Origin: Spongiactinospora sp. TRM90649
GTDB lineage: Bacteria > Actinomycetota > Actinomycetes > Streptosporangiales > Streptosporangiaceae
DNA: 64,000 bases
Direction: 5' to 3'
Assembly (NCBI RefSeq): GCF_029382225.1
Contig: NZ_JARLTC010000026.1
Coordinates: 1 to 64,000, forward strand
Translations under genes and position numbers: made by a program
Shown: one piece after another, positions 6,521-15,644 of the stretch
How the letters are laid out: each line of letters begins with the position of its first letter
How positions within the stretch are numbered: position 1 is the stretch's first letter
The notes under the pieces: generated by a model
The model's database searches: none
What the model was told of the DNA's origin: nothing
Seen by the model: only the letters and a program-made list of their open reading frames with translations

Positions 6521-9379
6521 GTGCGCGTGCGACACAAGATCTTCATCAATTACCGCCAGACCGATGCCGGGGACGCCGCCGCCTTCATCGACCACGCGCT
6601 GACCAGGACCTTCGGGCCCGACACGGTCTTCAAGGCCAGCCGGTCGGTGGGCGCGGGGGCGACCTTCCCGCCGGTCATCGAGGCCGGGCTCGACGAGATG
6701 TGCGTGATGCTCGTGCTGGTCGGGCGGCACTGGCTGGACACCAAGGCGCCCGAGGCGGAGCGGGCGCTGTGGCGCGATGACGACTGGGTGCGCCGGGAGA
6801 TCGGCTACGCGCTGGCCCTGGATCCGGAGATTCCGGTGATCCCGGTGCTGCTGGGCAACCTGCGCCGGGTGCCCGAGGAGAAATACCTGCCGCCCGAGCT
6901 GCGTTCGCTGACCGAGCGGCAGACCGTGCACTTCCGGGCCAGGCATGTCGTGGCGGACCTGCCGGGGCTCATCGCCAAGCTGCACAAGGAGGCTCCGGAG
7001 CTGGCCGTCCGGCACTTCGTGCGGGCGGATCAGGAGGCGCCCGCCGGGGCGCTGCCCAGCACGCTGCTGCTGCCCGAGCACGGGGTGGTGCCGTTCCACG
7101 GGCGGAAGAAGGAACTGGCCCGCCTGGAAGCCTGGCGCGACGCGCCGGATCCGCTGGGCGTCGAGGTGATCGTCGGGGCCGCCGGGCAGGGCAAGACCCG
7201 GCTCGCCCTGGAGTTCTGCGAGCGCTCGCGCCGCGCGGGATGGGTCGCCGGGGCGCTGTCCAGCGAGGTGACGCTGAACGACGTGGTCGCGCTGAGCGAG
7301 AGCGGGGTGTCGGCGCTCGCGCTGATCGACCGCGCCGAACCGGCCACCGCGCAGGTCGCCGACATCCTGTCCGCGCTCACCGGCCGCGGGCCGGACGCCG
7401 CGCCGGTGCGGATGATCCTGATCAGCCGCACGGCCGGGGCCTGGTTCGAGGAGATCGTCGAGCGGAGCAACGACGCGGCGGCGGCGCTGCTGCTCGGCGT
7501 GCGCCCGCTCGAACTCGGCGGACTCGGCGGGGCCCTGGACCACGACGCGGAGTTCCGGGACGCGGCGGCGCTGTTCGCCGAACGGCTCGGCCGTCCCGCG
7601 CCACCGCCCGCCGCCCCCGCGCCGGTCGAGCTGATGGGCACCGACCGGGTGCTCGACGTGCACGCCGCCGCGCTCGGCGCGGTGCTCGGCCCGGTCACCC
7701 GGCCCGACGACCTCACCGCCGAGGAGACCGACCCGGTGATCAGGCTGCTGCACCACGAGCGGCAGGACTGGAAGCGCGGCGCCCTGGCGGCCGAACTGCC
7801 CGACCCGCACCGCGAGCGGCTGGCCGTCGCGGTCGCCGCCGCCACCATGTACGGCGGGGCGCGCGAGGACACCGCCTACCGGGTGCTGGCCGTCCAGCAG
7901 ACGTTCTGCCAGGAGCCGATGCAGGTGATCAGGCGCTACCAGCGCTGGCTGGCCCGGCTCTACCCGCCGGGGGAGCAGGTGCTCGGCACCACCGCCCCGC
8001 ACGCGTTACGCCCCGACCGGCTCGGCGAGGAGCACGTCGCCCTGACCGTCGCCGAGCACCCGGAACTGGTCAGGGGCCTGGCCGAGCACCTCGACGCCGA
8101 GCACGCCCAGCGGGCGCTGCTGGTCCTGGGCCGGGCCGCGCCGCGCCACCCGCACCTGGTGGAGCGCATCGCCGAGCTGATCGAGGGCGACCTGGCCAAC
8201 CTGCCCCGGATGGCCCTGTGGACGGCGCAGCGCCTGGAGGACCCGCGCCCGCTGATCCAGGCGCTGATCGTGATGGCCCGGCGGTGCACCACCATGGGCG
8301 TCGCCCACTCCATGCTCCCGCTGATCCCGCCGGAACCCGAGTACGGCGAGCTGCTGGTGATCACCGCCCGGTTCCTTCTGTCGGCCGAGCACACCCGCGC
8401 GAACCCCGACCGGCTGACCATCGCCGAGGTGTCGCGGATGCTGGGGCTCGCGCACAGCGTGCTCGGCGAGCACGAGGCGGCGGTCCGGGCGCTGCGGATG
8501 TCGCTCGAAGCGTACGGTCCCGGGTTCACCGAAGCGGTGATGGACCAGCGGCGGGTGGAGGTCCACACCCTGCTCGCGCACAGCCTGGGCCGTATCGGAC
8601 GGCGGGCCGAGGGCCGCGAGATGGCCCGCAAGGCGGTCGAGCGGATGCGTCCCACCCTCGCCACCGACCCCCTCTCGCCGATCGTCTCGCGGCGGATGCG
8701 GACCAGCCAGCAGGCCGAGGAGCGGCTGCTCACCGACGCGCTGCGCGCCTACCTCGACCTGGTGGACGACCCGGACGCCGAGTCGGCCGCGCTCGCCGGT
8801 CTGCTCGACCGGCTGCGGCGGATCGCCCGGCTGCGCCAGCAGGACCGCCTGCTGCAGTGGGCCCTGGAACGGCTCGGCTACATCTCGGCCAAGGACGTCC
8901 CGGTGCCGCCCGACCTGGCCCCCGACGTGCTGCGCGACACGCTGCCCGCGCGCCACGCCACCAAGGAGGAGCTGCACGAGGCCAGGCGGCGGCTCGCCGA
9001 GCAGATCACCCTGCTGCTCGACGCCCCGGTGGACGCCACCGAGCCGACCCCCGTGGACGACGTGGTGGCCGCCGCGCGGGTGGCGGGGATCTACCGGCGG
9101 CACGGCACCCTGACGACGGCGACGGAGCACGGCGAGGAGTACCCGCTCACCGTGATCGCGATCGCGTTGGGCGAAGGCGACCTGCGCGCGCTCTACTGGA
9201 GCCCGCTGAGCGGCTGGTGGATCCTCGACTACCTGTACCTGGACCCGTACGGCGACTACGAACGGGTCGGCAACCTGGGCATGATCCTCGGCCCCGCCGA
9301 CCTGGCCCCGGACGCGATCGTCGCGGCGGTCACCGGCGGCATGGCGCCCCCTACACAGGGCTGGGGGTCACTCGCCTGA
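6521..9379 (+). CDS. TIR-STAND NTPase with helical-repeat C-terminus
   Basis: This protein of about 952 aa starts with a TIR domain (residues 5-155; KIFINYRQTD opening). It has the conserved glutamate Glu93 in DDWVRREI, the position of the catalytic Glu of TIR NADases. A STAND-type NTPase follows with Walker A GAAGQGKT (219-226), Walker B LALIDRAE and a downstream LISR motif; the long remainder is Leu/Ala/Arg-rich and looks like TPR-type helical repeats. The GTG at 6521 puts the start just before the TIR domain; an in-frame ATG at 6446 would add 25 unlikely residues. By family, the helical part would sense a trigger, the NTPase would oligomerise and the TIR would consume NAD+, giving abortive immunity. 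A signalling role outside defence is also known for such proteins in multicellular actinomycetes. Confidence 0.85.
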   Translation: MRVRHKIFINYRQTDAGDAAAFIDHALTRTFGPDTVFKASRSVGAGATFPPVIEAGLDEMCVMLVLVGRHWLDTKAPEAERALWRDDDWVRREIGYALALDPEIPVIPVLLGNLRRVPEEKYLPPELRSLTERQTVHFRARHVVADLPGLIAKLHKEAPELAVRHFVRADQEAPAGALPSTLLLPEHGVVPFHGRKKELARLEAWRDAPDPLGVEVIVGAAGQGKTRLALEFCERSRRAGWVAGALSSEVTLNDVVALSESGVSALALIDRAEPATAQVADILSALTGRGPDAAPVRMILISRTAGAWFEEIVERSNDAAAALLLGVRPLELGGLGGALDHDAEFRDAAALFAERLGRPAPPPAAPAPVELMGTDRVLDVHAAALGAVLGPVTRPDDLTAEETDPVIRLLHHERQDWKRGALAAELPDPHRERLAVAVAAATMYGGAREDTAYRVLAVQQTFCQEPMQVIRRYQRWLARLYPPGEQVLGTTAPHALRPDRLGEEHVALTVAEHPELVRGLAEHLDAEHAQRALLVLGRAAPRHPHLVERIAELIEGDLANLPRMALWTAQRLEDPRPLIQALIVMARRCTTMGVAHSMLPLIPPEPEYGELLVITARFLLSAEHTRANPDRLTIAEVSRMLGLAHSVLGEHEAAVRALRMSLEAYGPGFTEAVMDQRRVEVHTLLAHSLGRIGRRAEGREMARKAVERMRPTLATDPLSPIVSRRMRTSQQAEERLLTDALRAYLDLVDDPDAESAALAGLLDRLRRIARLRQQDRLLQWALERLGYISAKDVPVPPDLAPDVLRDTLPARHATKEELHEARRRLAEQITLLLDAPVDATEPTPVDDVVAAARVAGIYRRHGTLTTATEHGEEYPLTVIAIALGEGDLRALYWSPLSGWWILDYLYLDPYGDYERVGNLGMILGPADLAPDAIVAAVTGGMAPPTQGWGSLA

Positions 9380-9387
9380 GCCGAGCG

Positions 9388-10554
9388 TCAGGCGGGAACT
9401 CGCAGCAGGTCGCTCAGCGCCCGCGCCAGGTCTCCCGCCGGGGCGTAGCGGGCCCGCCAGGCCGACAGCTCGCCGGTCAGCAGGCGCAGCTCGGTGGCGA
9501 GCGTCGCGGAGGCGACGCCGTCGCCCCGCTCGATCAACCGGAACCCGGTGGCGCACGCGGCGTCGGCCCGGCCCGCGCCGAGCTGGGCCCTGGCCAGCCG
9601 GGAGCCGAACCGGCCGCGTGCCCGCCGCGCCCACGGGGGCAGCCCCTCGACCACCGGTTCGAGCAGATCGACGGCCCGGCCGTAGCGGCCGAGGTCGTGG
9701 TAGCACCAGCCGGCGACGGCGGCGTCCTGGTCGAAGACGGTCGCCGAGCCGAGCGCCATGCCGTCGCGGTACGGCCCGGCCGGGCGCGGCGACAGCACGG
9801 CGGCGCCGTCGAGCAGCCGCTCCACCTCGCCGGTCTCGCCGCGCAGCGCGTGGCCCTGCGCCTGCCGCTGGGTGGCGAGCTTGTGAATGCGTGAATCGCC
9901 GGGGGCCGCCGCCAGCGCGCGCAGCGACAGCCCGATCACCTCGTCGGCGTCGCCCGCGTACAGGGCGAGCCCGGCGCGGCGGACGTGGGCGTGGGCGGCC
10001 ATCGTGCGGTCACCGGCGCGGCCCGCGAGCCGTACGGCGTAGGCCGTCCACCGCCAGGCCAGCGGCACGTCGCCGGACTCCTGCGCCATCCACCCGGCGT
10101 ACTCCGCGTAGCGGGCCGCCAGCAGCAGCACCCGTGGCCGCAGCGGACCGGGGACGGCCAGCGCGCGCAGCGTCCGCACCTGCTCGGACGCCTGGCGGAG
10201 CACGAGCCGCGGGGGCAACTGCTGACCGAGGCGGCGATGCTGGCCGAGCATGGTCTCGAAGGTGGCGACCACGTCGCCGTCGGGCTCGTAGCTCTCGCCG
10301 GGGCCGTCCGCCGACCAGCGGGGGTCGCTGCCCGCGCCGCGCCCGGCGCGCTCAGGGGACAGCCGGGTGAGCGCGCCTTTCGCCATCAGGTACTCGTCGC
10401 AGGCGTCGGCCAGGGCGCGGCTCGGCGCGCGCACGCCGGTCTCCACCTTGCTGAGATAGCCCCGGTCGAACCGGACGCCGTCGCTCAGCTCGCGCAGCGA
10501 GAGACCGGCGGCCAGCCGCCGCCGTCGCAGCTCACGTCCGAACTCTGTGCTCAT
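9388..10554 (-). CDS. XRE-family HTH regulator with TPR-like C-terminus
   Basis: This 388-aa protein opens with an HTH_31-type helix-turn-helix (residues 5-65: FGRELRRRRLAAGLSLRELS, then RGYLSKVETG). A long alpha-helical region follows with TPR-like pattern (DVPLAWRWTAYAVRLAGRAG). This build is very common in streptomycetes and Streptosporangiales, often as an orphan regulator. It ends eight bases from the convergent TIR gene and lies downstream of the NUDIX gene on the same strand, with a 43-bp gap, so the two may be co-transcribed. Its target is unknown; the 18-bp palindrome upstream of the TIR gene is one candidate. Confidence 0.82.
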   Translation of the reverse strand: MSTEFGRELRRRRLAAGLSLRELSDGVRFDRGYLSKVETGVRAPSRALADACDEYLMAKGALTRLSPERAGRGAGSDPRWSADGPGESYEPDGDVVATFETMLGQHRRLGQQLPPRLVLRQASEQVRTLRALAVPGPLRPRVLLLAARYAEYAGWMAQESGDVPLAWRWTAYAVRLAGRAGDRTMAAHAHVRRAGLALYAGDADEVIGLSLRALAAAPGDSRIHKLATQRQAQGHALRGETGEVERLLDGAAVLSPRPAGPYRDGMALGSATVFDQDAAVAGWCYHDLGRYGRAVDLLEPVVEGLPPWARRARGRFGSRLARAQLGAGRADAACATGFRLIERGDGVASATLATELRLLTGELSAWRARYAPAGDLARALSDLLRVPA

Positions 10555-10597
10555 GAATCATCGCTCGCTCACCGGCGCGGTCTACATATCCATCTTT

Positions 10598-11587
10598 TCA
10601 GATACATCGGCCACCGAACAGGACCTGCGAGATCATGCCGAGCGTCGTCCAGTCCACCAGCCGCTGGGACATCACCGCGTCGAACGTGTGCAGCGCGGGC
10701 CAGGTCACCTCGCCCCTGCCGGTGTCGCCGCCCGGCCTCGCGCAGCGCCGGAACCACTCCAGCTCGGCATCGGTCAGCTCAGCCGAGTACAGGTGCGCGT
10801 GGTGGGCCGACACGGTGGCCGCGACCGGGCGGTGCCCGTGCCGGCGCAGCCGCGCCGGATCGAGCCGCAGGCCGGTCTCCTCCCAGACCTCGGCGGCGGC
10901 CAGGTCGTGCATCGCCGGATGCGGGCCGGACCCGCCAGGCAGCTCGTGCACGAAGCCGTCGGCGGCGGTGCCCGGAGAGCGGTACTCGCGGACCAGCACG
11001 AGTACGGTGTCCGCCGGGGACGGGCCGCCGTGGTGCAGCAGCACGCTGGCGGTGTCCGGGCGGGCCAGCACCACCTCATTCTGCTTGGTGCGGCGCTCTG
11101 CCGCGACGTAGACGGTGACGTGCAGCGCCCAGAAGAACAGCAGGCCGGAGCGGGAGTGGAAGCTCCACACCGGACGCGCTCCGACCAGCCGGTTGCGGGC
11201 CGTGCGCTGCACCGCGTACCAGCGGCGGAAGGTGGGGGTGCGCCAGATCTCCAGCGGCACCTCGCGCTCGCCGTCGCGGCGGGCGGCGCCGGGGCCTAGC
11301 GCGCGCAGCACGGCGGGCACGACCGTCTCGGGCGCACCGGGCGGCGGCACGAAACGGCCGGGCGCCCGCTCGTGGCGGCCCACGTCGGGCGGCCCGCCGA
11401 GCACCGCGTCCGCGTAGGCGGTGTCGCCGCCGGTCACCAGCACCAGCCTGCCCGGGCCCTGCCAGCCCGCCCGCAGGCGCGCCACGGCCTCGTCCATGGC
11501 CGTCCCGGCGCCGGCCAGGCCGACCGCCGCGTGAAAGCTGTCCGGCACCTCGGCGTCGCCCCCGGCCACCACCACCTCACCGCGCAT
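10598..11587 (-). CDS. atypical NUDIX hydrolase with an N-terminal domain of unknown function
   Basis: The protein is about 329 aa when started at MRGEVVVAGG (ATG at 11587); upstream residues in this frame are low-complexity and unlikely. The C-terminal half carries a NUDIX fold (HELPGGSG, then AAAEVWEETGL). In the NUDIX box the glutamates of the EVWEE part are kept, but the usual first Glu and the Arg of REUxEE are replaced by Pro and Ala. The N-terminal 110 residues (with LVLVTGGDTAYADAVLGGPP) match nothing I can name. Substrates of the family are nucleoside-diphosphate-linked compounds such as ADP-ribose or NDP-sugars; the changed box makes activity uncertain. It precedes the XRE gene and diverges from the SARP gene. 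Confidence 0.65.
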   Translation of the reverse strand: MRGEVVVAGGDAEVPDSFHAAVGLAGAGTAMDEAVARLRAGWQGPGRLVLVTGGDTAYADAVLGGPPDVGRHERAPGRFVPPPGAPETVVPAVLRALGPGAARRDGEREVPLEIWRTPTFRRWYAVQRTARNRLVGARPVWSFHSRSGLLFFWALHVTVYVAAERRTKQNEVVLARPDTASVLLHHGGPSPADTVLVLVREYRSPGTAADGFVHELPGGSGPHPAMHDLAAAEVWEETGLRLDPARLRRHGHRPVAATVSAHHAHLYSAELTDAELEWFRRCARPGGDTGRGEVTWPALHTFDAVMSQRLVDWTTLGMISQVLFGGRCI

Positions 11588-11736
11588 AGGGCCCAGCATG
11601 CGCGAGCACCGCGCGGATCGCCACGGGCCGAGACGGATTAACCGAATCAATATCGCCGCCGGATAGCGTCGCGCGCACGGCGGCGGGAGATCGGAGGGGG
11701 CCGTCGCCGTGGTCACGACCCGGGGGGACGCCGGCG

Positions 11737-13266
11737 GTGGGAGACCCGATCGAGTTCCGGATCCTCGGACGGCTGGACGCGGCTGTGGGAGAACGGCCGA
11801 TCGGCGTACGGGGCAGGAGGACCCAGCTCACGCTGGCCACGCTGCTGCTCGACGCCGGGCGGGTGGTGCCGGTGCCCCGCCTGATGGAGGCGGTCTGGGA
11901 ACACGATCCTCCCGCCTCCGCCCGCACCCAGATCGCCATGGCGGTCTCCAACCTGCGCCGCGCGCTCAGGCAGGCGGGCGGCCCCCCGGACGTGATCGAG
12001 ACCAGCGGCCCCGGCTACCGGATGCGGGTGACCGGCGTGCGCCTGGACGCCTGGACCGCCGAGGAACGCCTGCTCTGGGCACGGTCCGCGGTGGCCGACG
12101 GCCGGGCCGAGGAGGCCGCGGTGCTCTACCGCGACGCGCTGAGGCTGTGGCGCGGGCCGGTGCTCGACGGTCTCGGCGGCCTTGACAGCACGATCGTGAC
12201 GGCGGGCGCGCGCCGCTGGGAGGACCTGCGCCTGGTCGCCACCGAGGAACTCGCCGACGTGCAGTTCGCGCTGGGCCGTCCCGCCGAGCTGATCGAGCGG
12301 CTCTCCGGCCTGCTCGCCCAACACCCCTTCCGTGAACGGCTCCGCGCCCAGCTCATGACCGCGCTGGCCAGGACCGGCCGCCAGACCGACGCGCTGGACC
12401 TCTACCAGGACGGCAGGCGCCTGCTGGCGCGCGAACTCGGCCTGGAACCCGGCGGAGACCTGCGCGAGGTCCACCTCGCCATCCTGCGCGGCGACCCGTC
12501 CATGCACCCGGCCGCCCCCGCGCCGCGACCGGTGCGCCCGGCCCAGCTCCCGGCCGCCGTCGCCGCGTTCGCCGGCCGCGACGCCGAACTGCGCGCCCTG
12601 GACGGCCTGCTGGCCGTCCAGGGCCTGCCGGTCAGTGTGATCAGCGGGGTGGCCGGGGCCGGGAAGACCGCGCTGGCGCTCCACTGGGCGCATCGCGCCG
12701 CCGACGTGTTCGCCGACGGGCAGTTGTTCGCCGACCTGCGGGGGAACGGCACCGGGCCGGTGAGCCCCGGCGTGGTCCTCGAACGGTTCCTGCGGGCCCT
12801 CGGCGTCACCGGGGACCGAATCCCGGCGGACCCGGAGGAGCGCGCCGCGCTGTACCGCAGCGTGCTGCGCGGGCGGCGGGCGCTGATCGTGCTCGACGCC
12901 GCCGCCTCCGCCGACCAGGTGCGTCCGCTGCTGCCAGGCGGCGCGGGATGCTGCGTCGTGGTCACCGCCCGCAGGCGGCTGGCGGGGCTGATGGTCTCGC
13001 ACGACGCGCGGCCGGTGCCGCTGGGCGCGCTCGGCGCGGGCGAGGCGGTGCACCTGCTGCGGATGACGGCGGGGGCGGCCCGCATCGACGGCGACCCGGC
13101 CGCCGCGCGGCGGCTCGCCGACCTCTGCGAGCGGCTGCCGCTGGCGCTGCGGATCGCCGGGACGCGGCTGGCCGTCCAGCCCACCCTGACCGTGGCGGAG
13201 GTGTCCGCGCTGCTGGCGGGCCGAGAAGGGGCCATGGGACTGGGCGACGACGCGGAGCTGTGGTGA
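11737..13266 (+). CDS. SARP-family regulator with NB-ARC-type ATPase, lacking TPRs
   Basis: This 509-aa AfsR-like protein has an OmpR-type winged-helix DNA-binding domain (1-95: FRILGRLDAAVGERPIGVRG), a bacterial transcriptional activator domain (95-245, ending ELGLEPGGDLREVHLAIL) and an NB-ARC-like ATPase (from about 270) with Walker A SGVAGAGKTAL and LIVLDAA as Walker B. It stops soon after the ATPase, so the TPR array of full-length AfsR is missing. The GTG at 11737 has a GGGGGGAC ribosome site. SARPs activate secondary-metabolite operons, binding direct repeats near -35. It lies at the 3' end of the peptide operon and converges with the alcohol dehydrogenase, so it is the likely pathway activator; no heptamer repeats were identified. 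Confidence 0.87.
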   Translation: MGDPIEFRILGRLDAAVGERPIGVRGRRTQLTLATLLLDAGRVVPVPRLMEAVWEHDPPASARTQIAMAVSNLRRALRQAGGPPDVIETSGPGYRMRVTGVRLDAWTAEERLLWARSAVADGRAEEAAVLYRDALRLWRGPVLDGLGGLDSTIVTAGARRWEDLRLVATEELADVQFALGRPAELIERLSGLLAQHPFRERLRAQLMTALARTGRQTDALDLYQDGRRLLARELGLEPGGDLREVHLAILRGDPSMHPAAPAPRPVRPAQLPAAVAAFAGRDAELRALDGLLAVQGLPVSVISGVAGAGKTALALHWAHRAADVFADGQLFADLRGNGTGPVSPGVVLERFLRALGVTGDRIPADPEERAALYRSVLRGRRALIVLDAAASADQVRPLLPGGAGCCVVVTARRRLAGLMVSHDARPVPLGALGAGEAVHLLRMTAGAARIDGDPAAARRLADLCERLPLALRIAGTRLAVQPTLTVAEVSALLAGREGAMGLGDDAELW

Positions 13267-13285
13267 CGGTCATGGCGCGCCTCGG

Positions 13286-14317
13286 CTACGGCGTGATGAG
13301 GACCTTGATCGCCTCGCGGGCGTCCATGGCGGCGTAGGCGGCGGGCACGCCGTCGAGGCCGACCGTGCGGTCGAAGACGGGGGAGGGGTCGAGCCCGCCG
13401 TCCAGGATCTCCGGGAGCAGCTCCGGGATGTACCGCCGCACGGGGGCGACGCCCCCGGCGAGCGTGACGTTGCGGCGGAACAGCCCGCGCGTGTCGATCC
13501 CGGTGTCCTCCCGGGGCACGCCCACGTATCCGACCGCGCCGCCCGGCCGGGCCGCGTCCAGCGCGGTCCGCAGCGACGCGACGGTGCCCGCGCACTCCAG
13601 GACGGCGTGCGCGCCGTGCCCGCCGGTCAGCTCATGGACGCGCCGCACGGCCTCCTCGCCCCGCGCGGCGACCACGTCGGTCGCCCCGAACGCCCGTGCG
13701 ACCTCGGCGCGGGCCGGGTGGCGGCCGAGCACGATGATCCGCTCCGCGCCCAGCCGCGACGCGGCCAGCGTCCCGCACAGGCCCACCGCGCCGTCGCCGA
13801 CCACGAGGACGGTCGCCCCGGGACGCACCCGCGCCGCCAGCGCCGCGTGGTGCCCCGTGCCCAGCACGTCGGCCAGGGTGAGCACGGCGGGCAGGCGCGG
13901 GTCTCCCGGCTCGACCGGCACCCGCACGAGCGTGCCGTCGGCGCGCGGCACCCGGACGGCCTCGCCCTGCCCGCCGTCGAGGGCCCCGCCCCACGACCCG
14001 CCGGACAGGCAGGAGGTGTGCAGCCCCTCACGGCAGAACTCGCACGTGCCGTCGGACCACCGGAACGGCGCGACGACCACGTCGCCGGGCCGCACGCCGG
14101 TCACCTCGCCGCCGGTCTCCGTCACGACCCCGACGAACTCGTGGCCCAGCCGGACACCCTGGCCGGTGGGCCCGAGCGTGCGATAGGGCCACAGGTCGCT
14201 GCCGCACACGGCGGCGAGCAGCACGCGGACCAGTGCGTCGCTGGGCGCCTCGATCCGGGGATCGGGCACGTGCTCCACGCGGACGTCGGCCGCGCCGTAC
14301 AGCAGGGCGGCCCGCAC
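13286..14317 (-). CDS. zinc-dependent medium-chain alcohol dehydrogenase
   Basis: This 343-aa protein has the catalytic-zinc cysteine in AAVCGSDLWPYR and the GHEFVGVV region. A structural-zinc lobe follows, reduced to CEFCREGLHTSC. The Rossmann nucleotide site is VLVVGDGAVGLCGTLAA. It is the last gene of the long minus-strand operon, starting two bases after the SerRS stop, so it could oxidise or reduce an alcohol or aldehyde in that pathway. The substrate is not predictable; a general detoxification role is also possible. Confidence 0.85.
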   Translation of the reverse strand: MRAALLYGAADVRVEHVPDPRIEAPSDALVRVLLAAVCGSDLWPYRTLGPTGQGVRLGHEFVGVVTETGGEVTGVRPGDVVVAPFRWSDGTCEFCREGLHTSCLSGGSWGGALDGGQGEAVRVPRADGTLVRVPVEPGDPRLPAVLTLADVLGTGHHAALAARVRPGATVLVVGDGAVGLCGTLAASRLGAERIIVLGRHPARAEVARAFGATDVVAARGEEAVRRVHELTGGHGAHAVLECAGTVASLRTALDAARPGGAVGYVGVPREDTGIDTRGLFRRNVTLAGGVAPVRRYIPELLPEILDGGLDPSPVFDRTVGLDGVPAAYAAMDAREAIKVLITP

Positions 14318-14318
14318 C

Positions 14319-15599
14319 CTACCGGCGCGGCTTGATGACGGCGGTGCCGACGTAGGGCACCAGCGCCTCGGGCAGCTCCACCGTGCCGTCGGGACGCTGC
14401 CCGTGCTCGATGATCGCCGCCCACAGGCGCGGGGTGGCGATGGCCGAGCCGTTCAGCGTGAACACCGGGGCGGTCTTGCCGCTCTCGGTGCGGTAGCGGA
14501 TGTTGCCCCGGCGCGCCTGGTAGTCGGTGAAGTTGCCGACCGAGGAGACCTCCAGCCAGCGGCCGACGCCCGGGGCGTACGCCTCCAGGTCGAAGATCCG
14601 CGAGGAGGAGAACGTGAGGTCGCCGGTGGCCAGATCGACCACGCGGTACGGCAGGCCGAGCACCTGCAACGCCTTCTCGCAGTCGGCCAGCAGCCCTTCG
14701 TACTCGGCGTCGACCGTCTCCGGCGTGCAGATGCGGACCAGCTCCACCTTGTGGAACTCGTGCACCCGCTGGAACCCCCGGGTGTCCTTGCCCGCCGACC
14801 CGGCCTCGCGGCGGAAGCACGCCGTGTGGGTCATGTAACGCTTGGGCAGCTCCTCACGGGTGAGGATCTCGTCCTGGTGCAGGCCCGTCAGCGGCACCTC
14901 GCCGGTGGGGACGAGCCAGTAGTCGTCGGGCTGGATGCTGTAGGCGTCTTCGGCGAACTTGGGCAGGTGCCCGGTGCCGACCATCAGCGGGCCGCGCACC
15001 AGGTGCGGCACCGTGACCTCGGTGTAGGTGTCGCGGTGCAGGTCGAGGCCGAACTGCACGAGCCCGCGCAGCAGGCGCGAGCCGTCGCCGAAGAGCAGCG
15101 CGAAGCCCGAGCCGCTCAGCTTGGCGGCGCGCTCGGCGTCGAAGATGCCGAGCTCCTCGGCGATCTCCCAGTGCGGGCGGTAGCTGCCGCCCTCGTACTG
15201 CTCGGCGGCCGGGCCCTCGTAGCGGAGCACCACGTTGTCGGCCTCGTCGGCGCCCTCGGGGGCCTTGGGCGAGGGCAGGTTGGGCAGCCGCAGCATCAGG
15301 TCTCTGAACCGCTCGTCGGCGTCGCGGTAATCGGACTCCTGGGCCGCGATGCGGGTCTTCAGCTCGCCGAGACGCTCGCGTTCGGCCTGCGCGGAAGGGT
15401 CCTTGGCGGCCATCAGGCGGCCGACCTCCTTGGACCGGCGGTTCATCTCCGAACGCAGACTCTCCAGCTCGGTCAGCGACGCCTTGCGAGAGACGAGCGC
15501 GTCGTGAGCCGCGTGGACGTCTTCGACCGCCACGCCCTTCTTGGCGAGGGCCGTGGCGACGGCGTCCACGTCTTCCGTCAGCAGATTCGGATCGATCAT
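14319..15599 (-). CDS. serS: seryl-tRNA synthetase
   Basis: This 426-aa protein is a full-length class II SerRS. It has an N-terminal coiled-coil arm (about 1-110: LTELESLRSEMNRRSKEVGR), then motif 2 (TACFRREAGSAGKDTRGFQR) and motif 3 (NGSAIATPRLWAAIIE). The substrate-binding TGEVPL loop is present. It charges tRNA-Ser with serine. Its placement inside a peptide-biosynthesis-like operon, next to a GNAT/Fem-like transferase, is notable. In valanimycin biosynthesis a pathway SerRS (VlmL) supplies seryl-tRNA to a transferase (VlmA), and this pair could work the same way. Alternatively it is the housekeeping gene, which the cluster happens to abut; whether another serS exists outside the window cannot be seen. 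Confidence 0.95.
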   Translation of the reverse strand: MIDPNLLTEDVDAVATALAKKGVAVEDVHAAHDALVSRKASLTELESLRSEMNRRSKEVGRLMAAKDPSAQAERERLGELKTRIAAQESDYRDADERFRDLMLRLPNLPSPKAPEGADEADNVVLRYEGPAAEQYEGGSYRPHWEIAEELGIFDAERAAKLSGSGFALLFGDGSRLLRGLVQFGLDLHRDTYTEVTVPHLVRGPLMVGTGHLPKFAEDAYSIQPDDYWLVPTGEVPLTGLHQDEILTREELPKRYMTHTACFRREAGSAGKDTRGFQRVHEFHKVELVRICTPETVDAEYEGLLADCEKALQVLGLPYRVVDLATGDLTFSSSRIFDLEAYAPGVGRWLEVSSVGNFTDYQARRGNIRYRTESGKTAPVFTLNGSAIATPRLWAAIIEHGQRPDGTVELPEALVPYVGTAVIKPRR

Positions 15600-15644
15600 C
15601 CTGCCCCTCCGAGGCTGTTCAAGACGTCAAATCTTACGCGCAGG

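Noticed and set aside
6110..8002. 630-aa minus-strand frame through the TIR-STAND gene
   Set aside because: Only its last 71 residues (the zinc-finger-like protein, with its own strong ribosome site) look real; the rest is antisense to the TIR gene.
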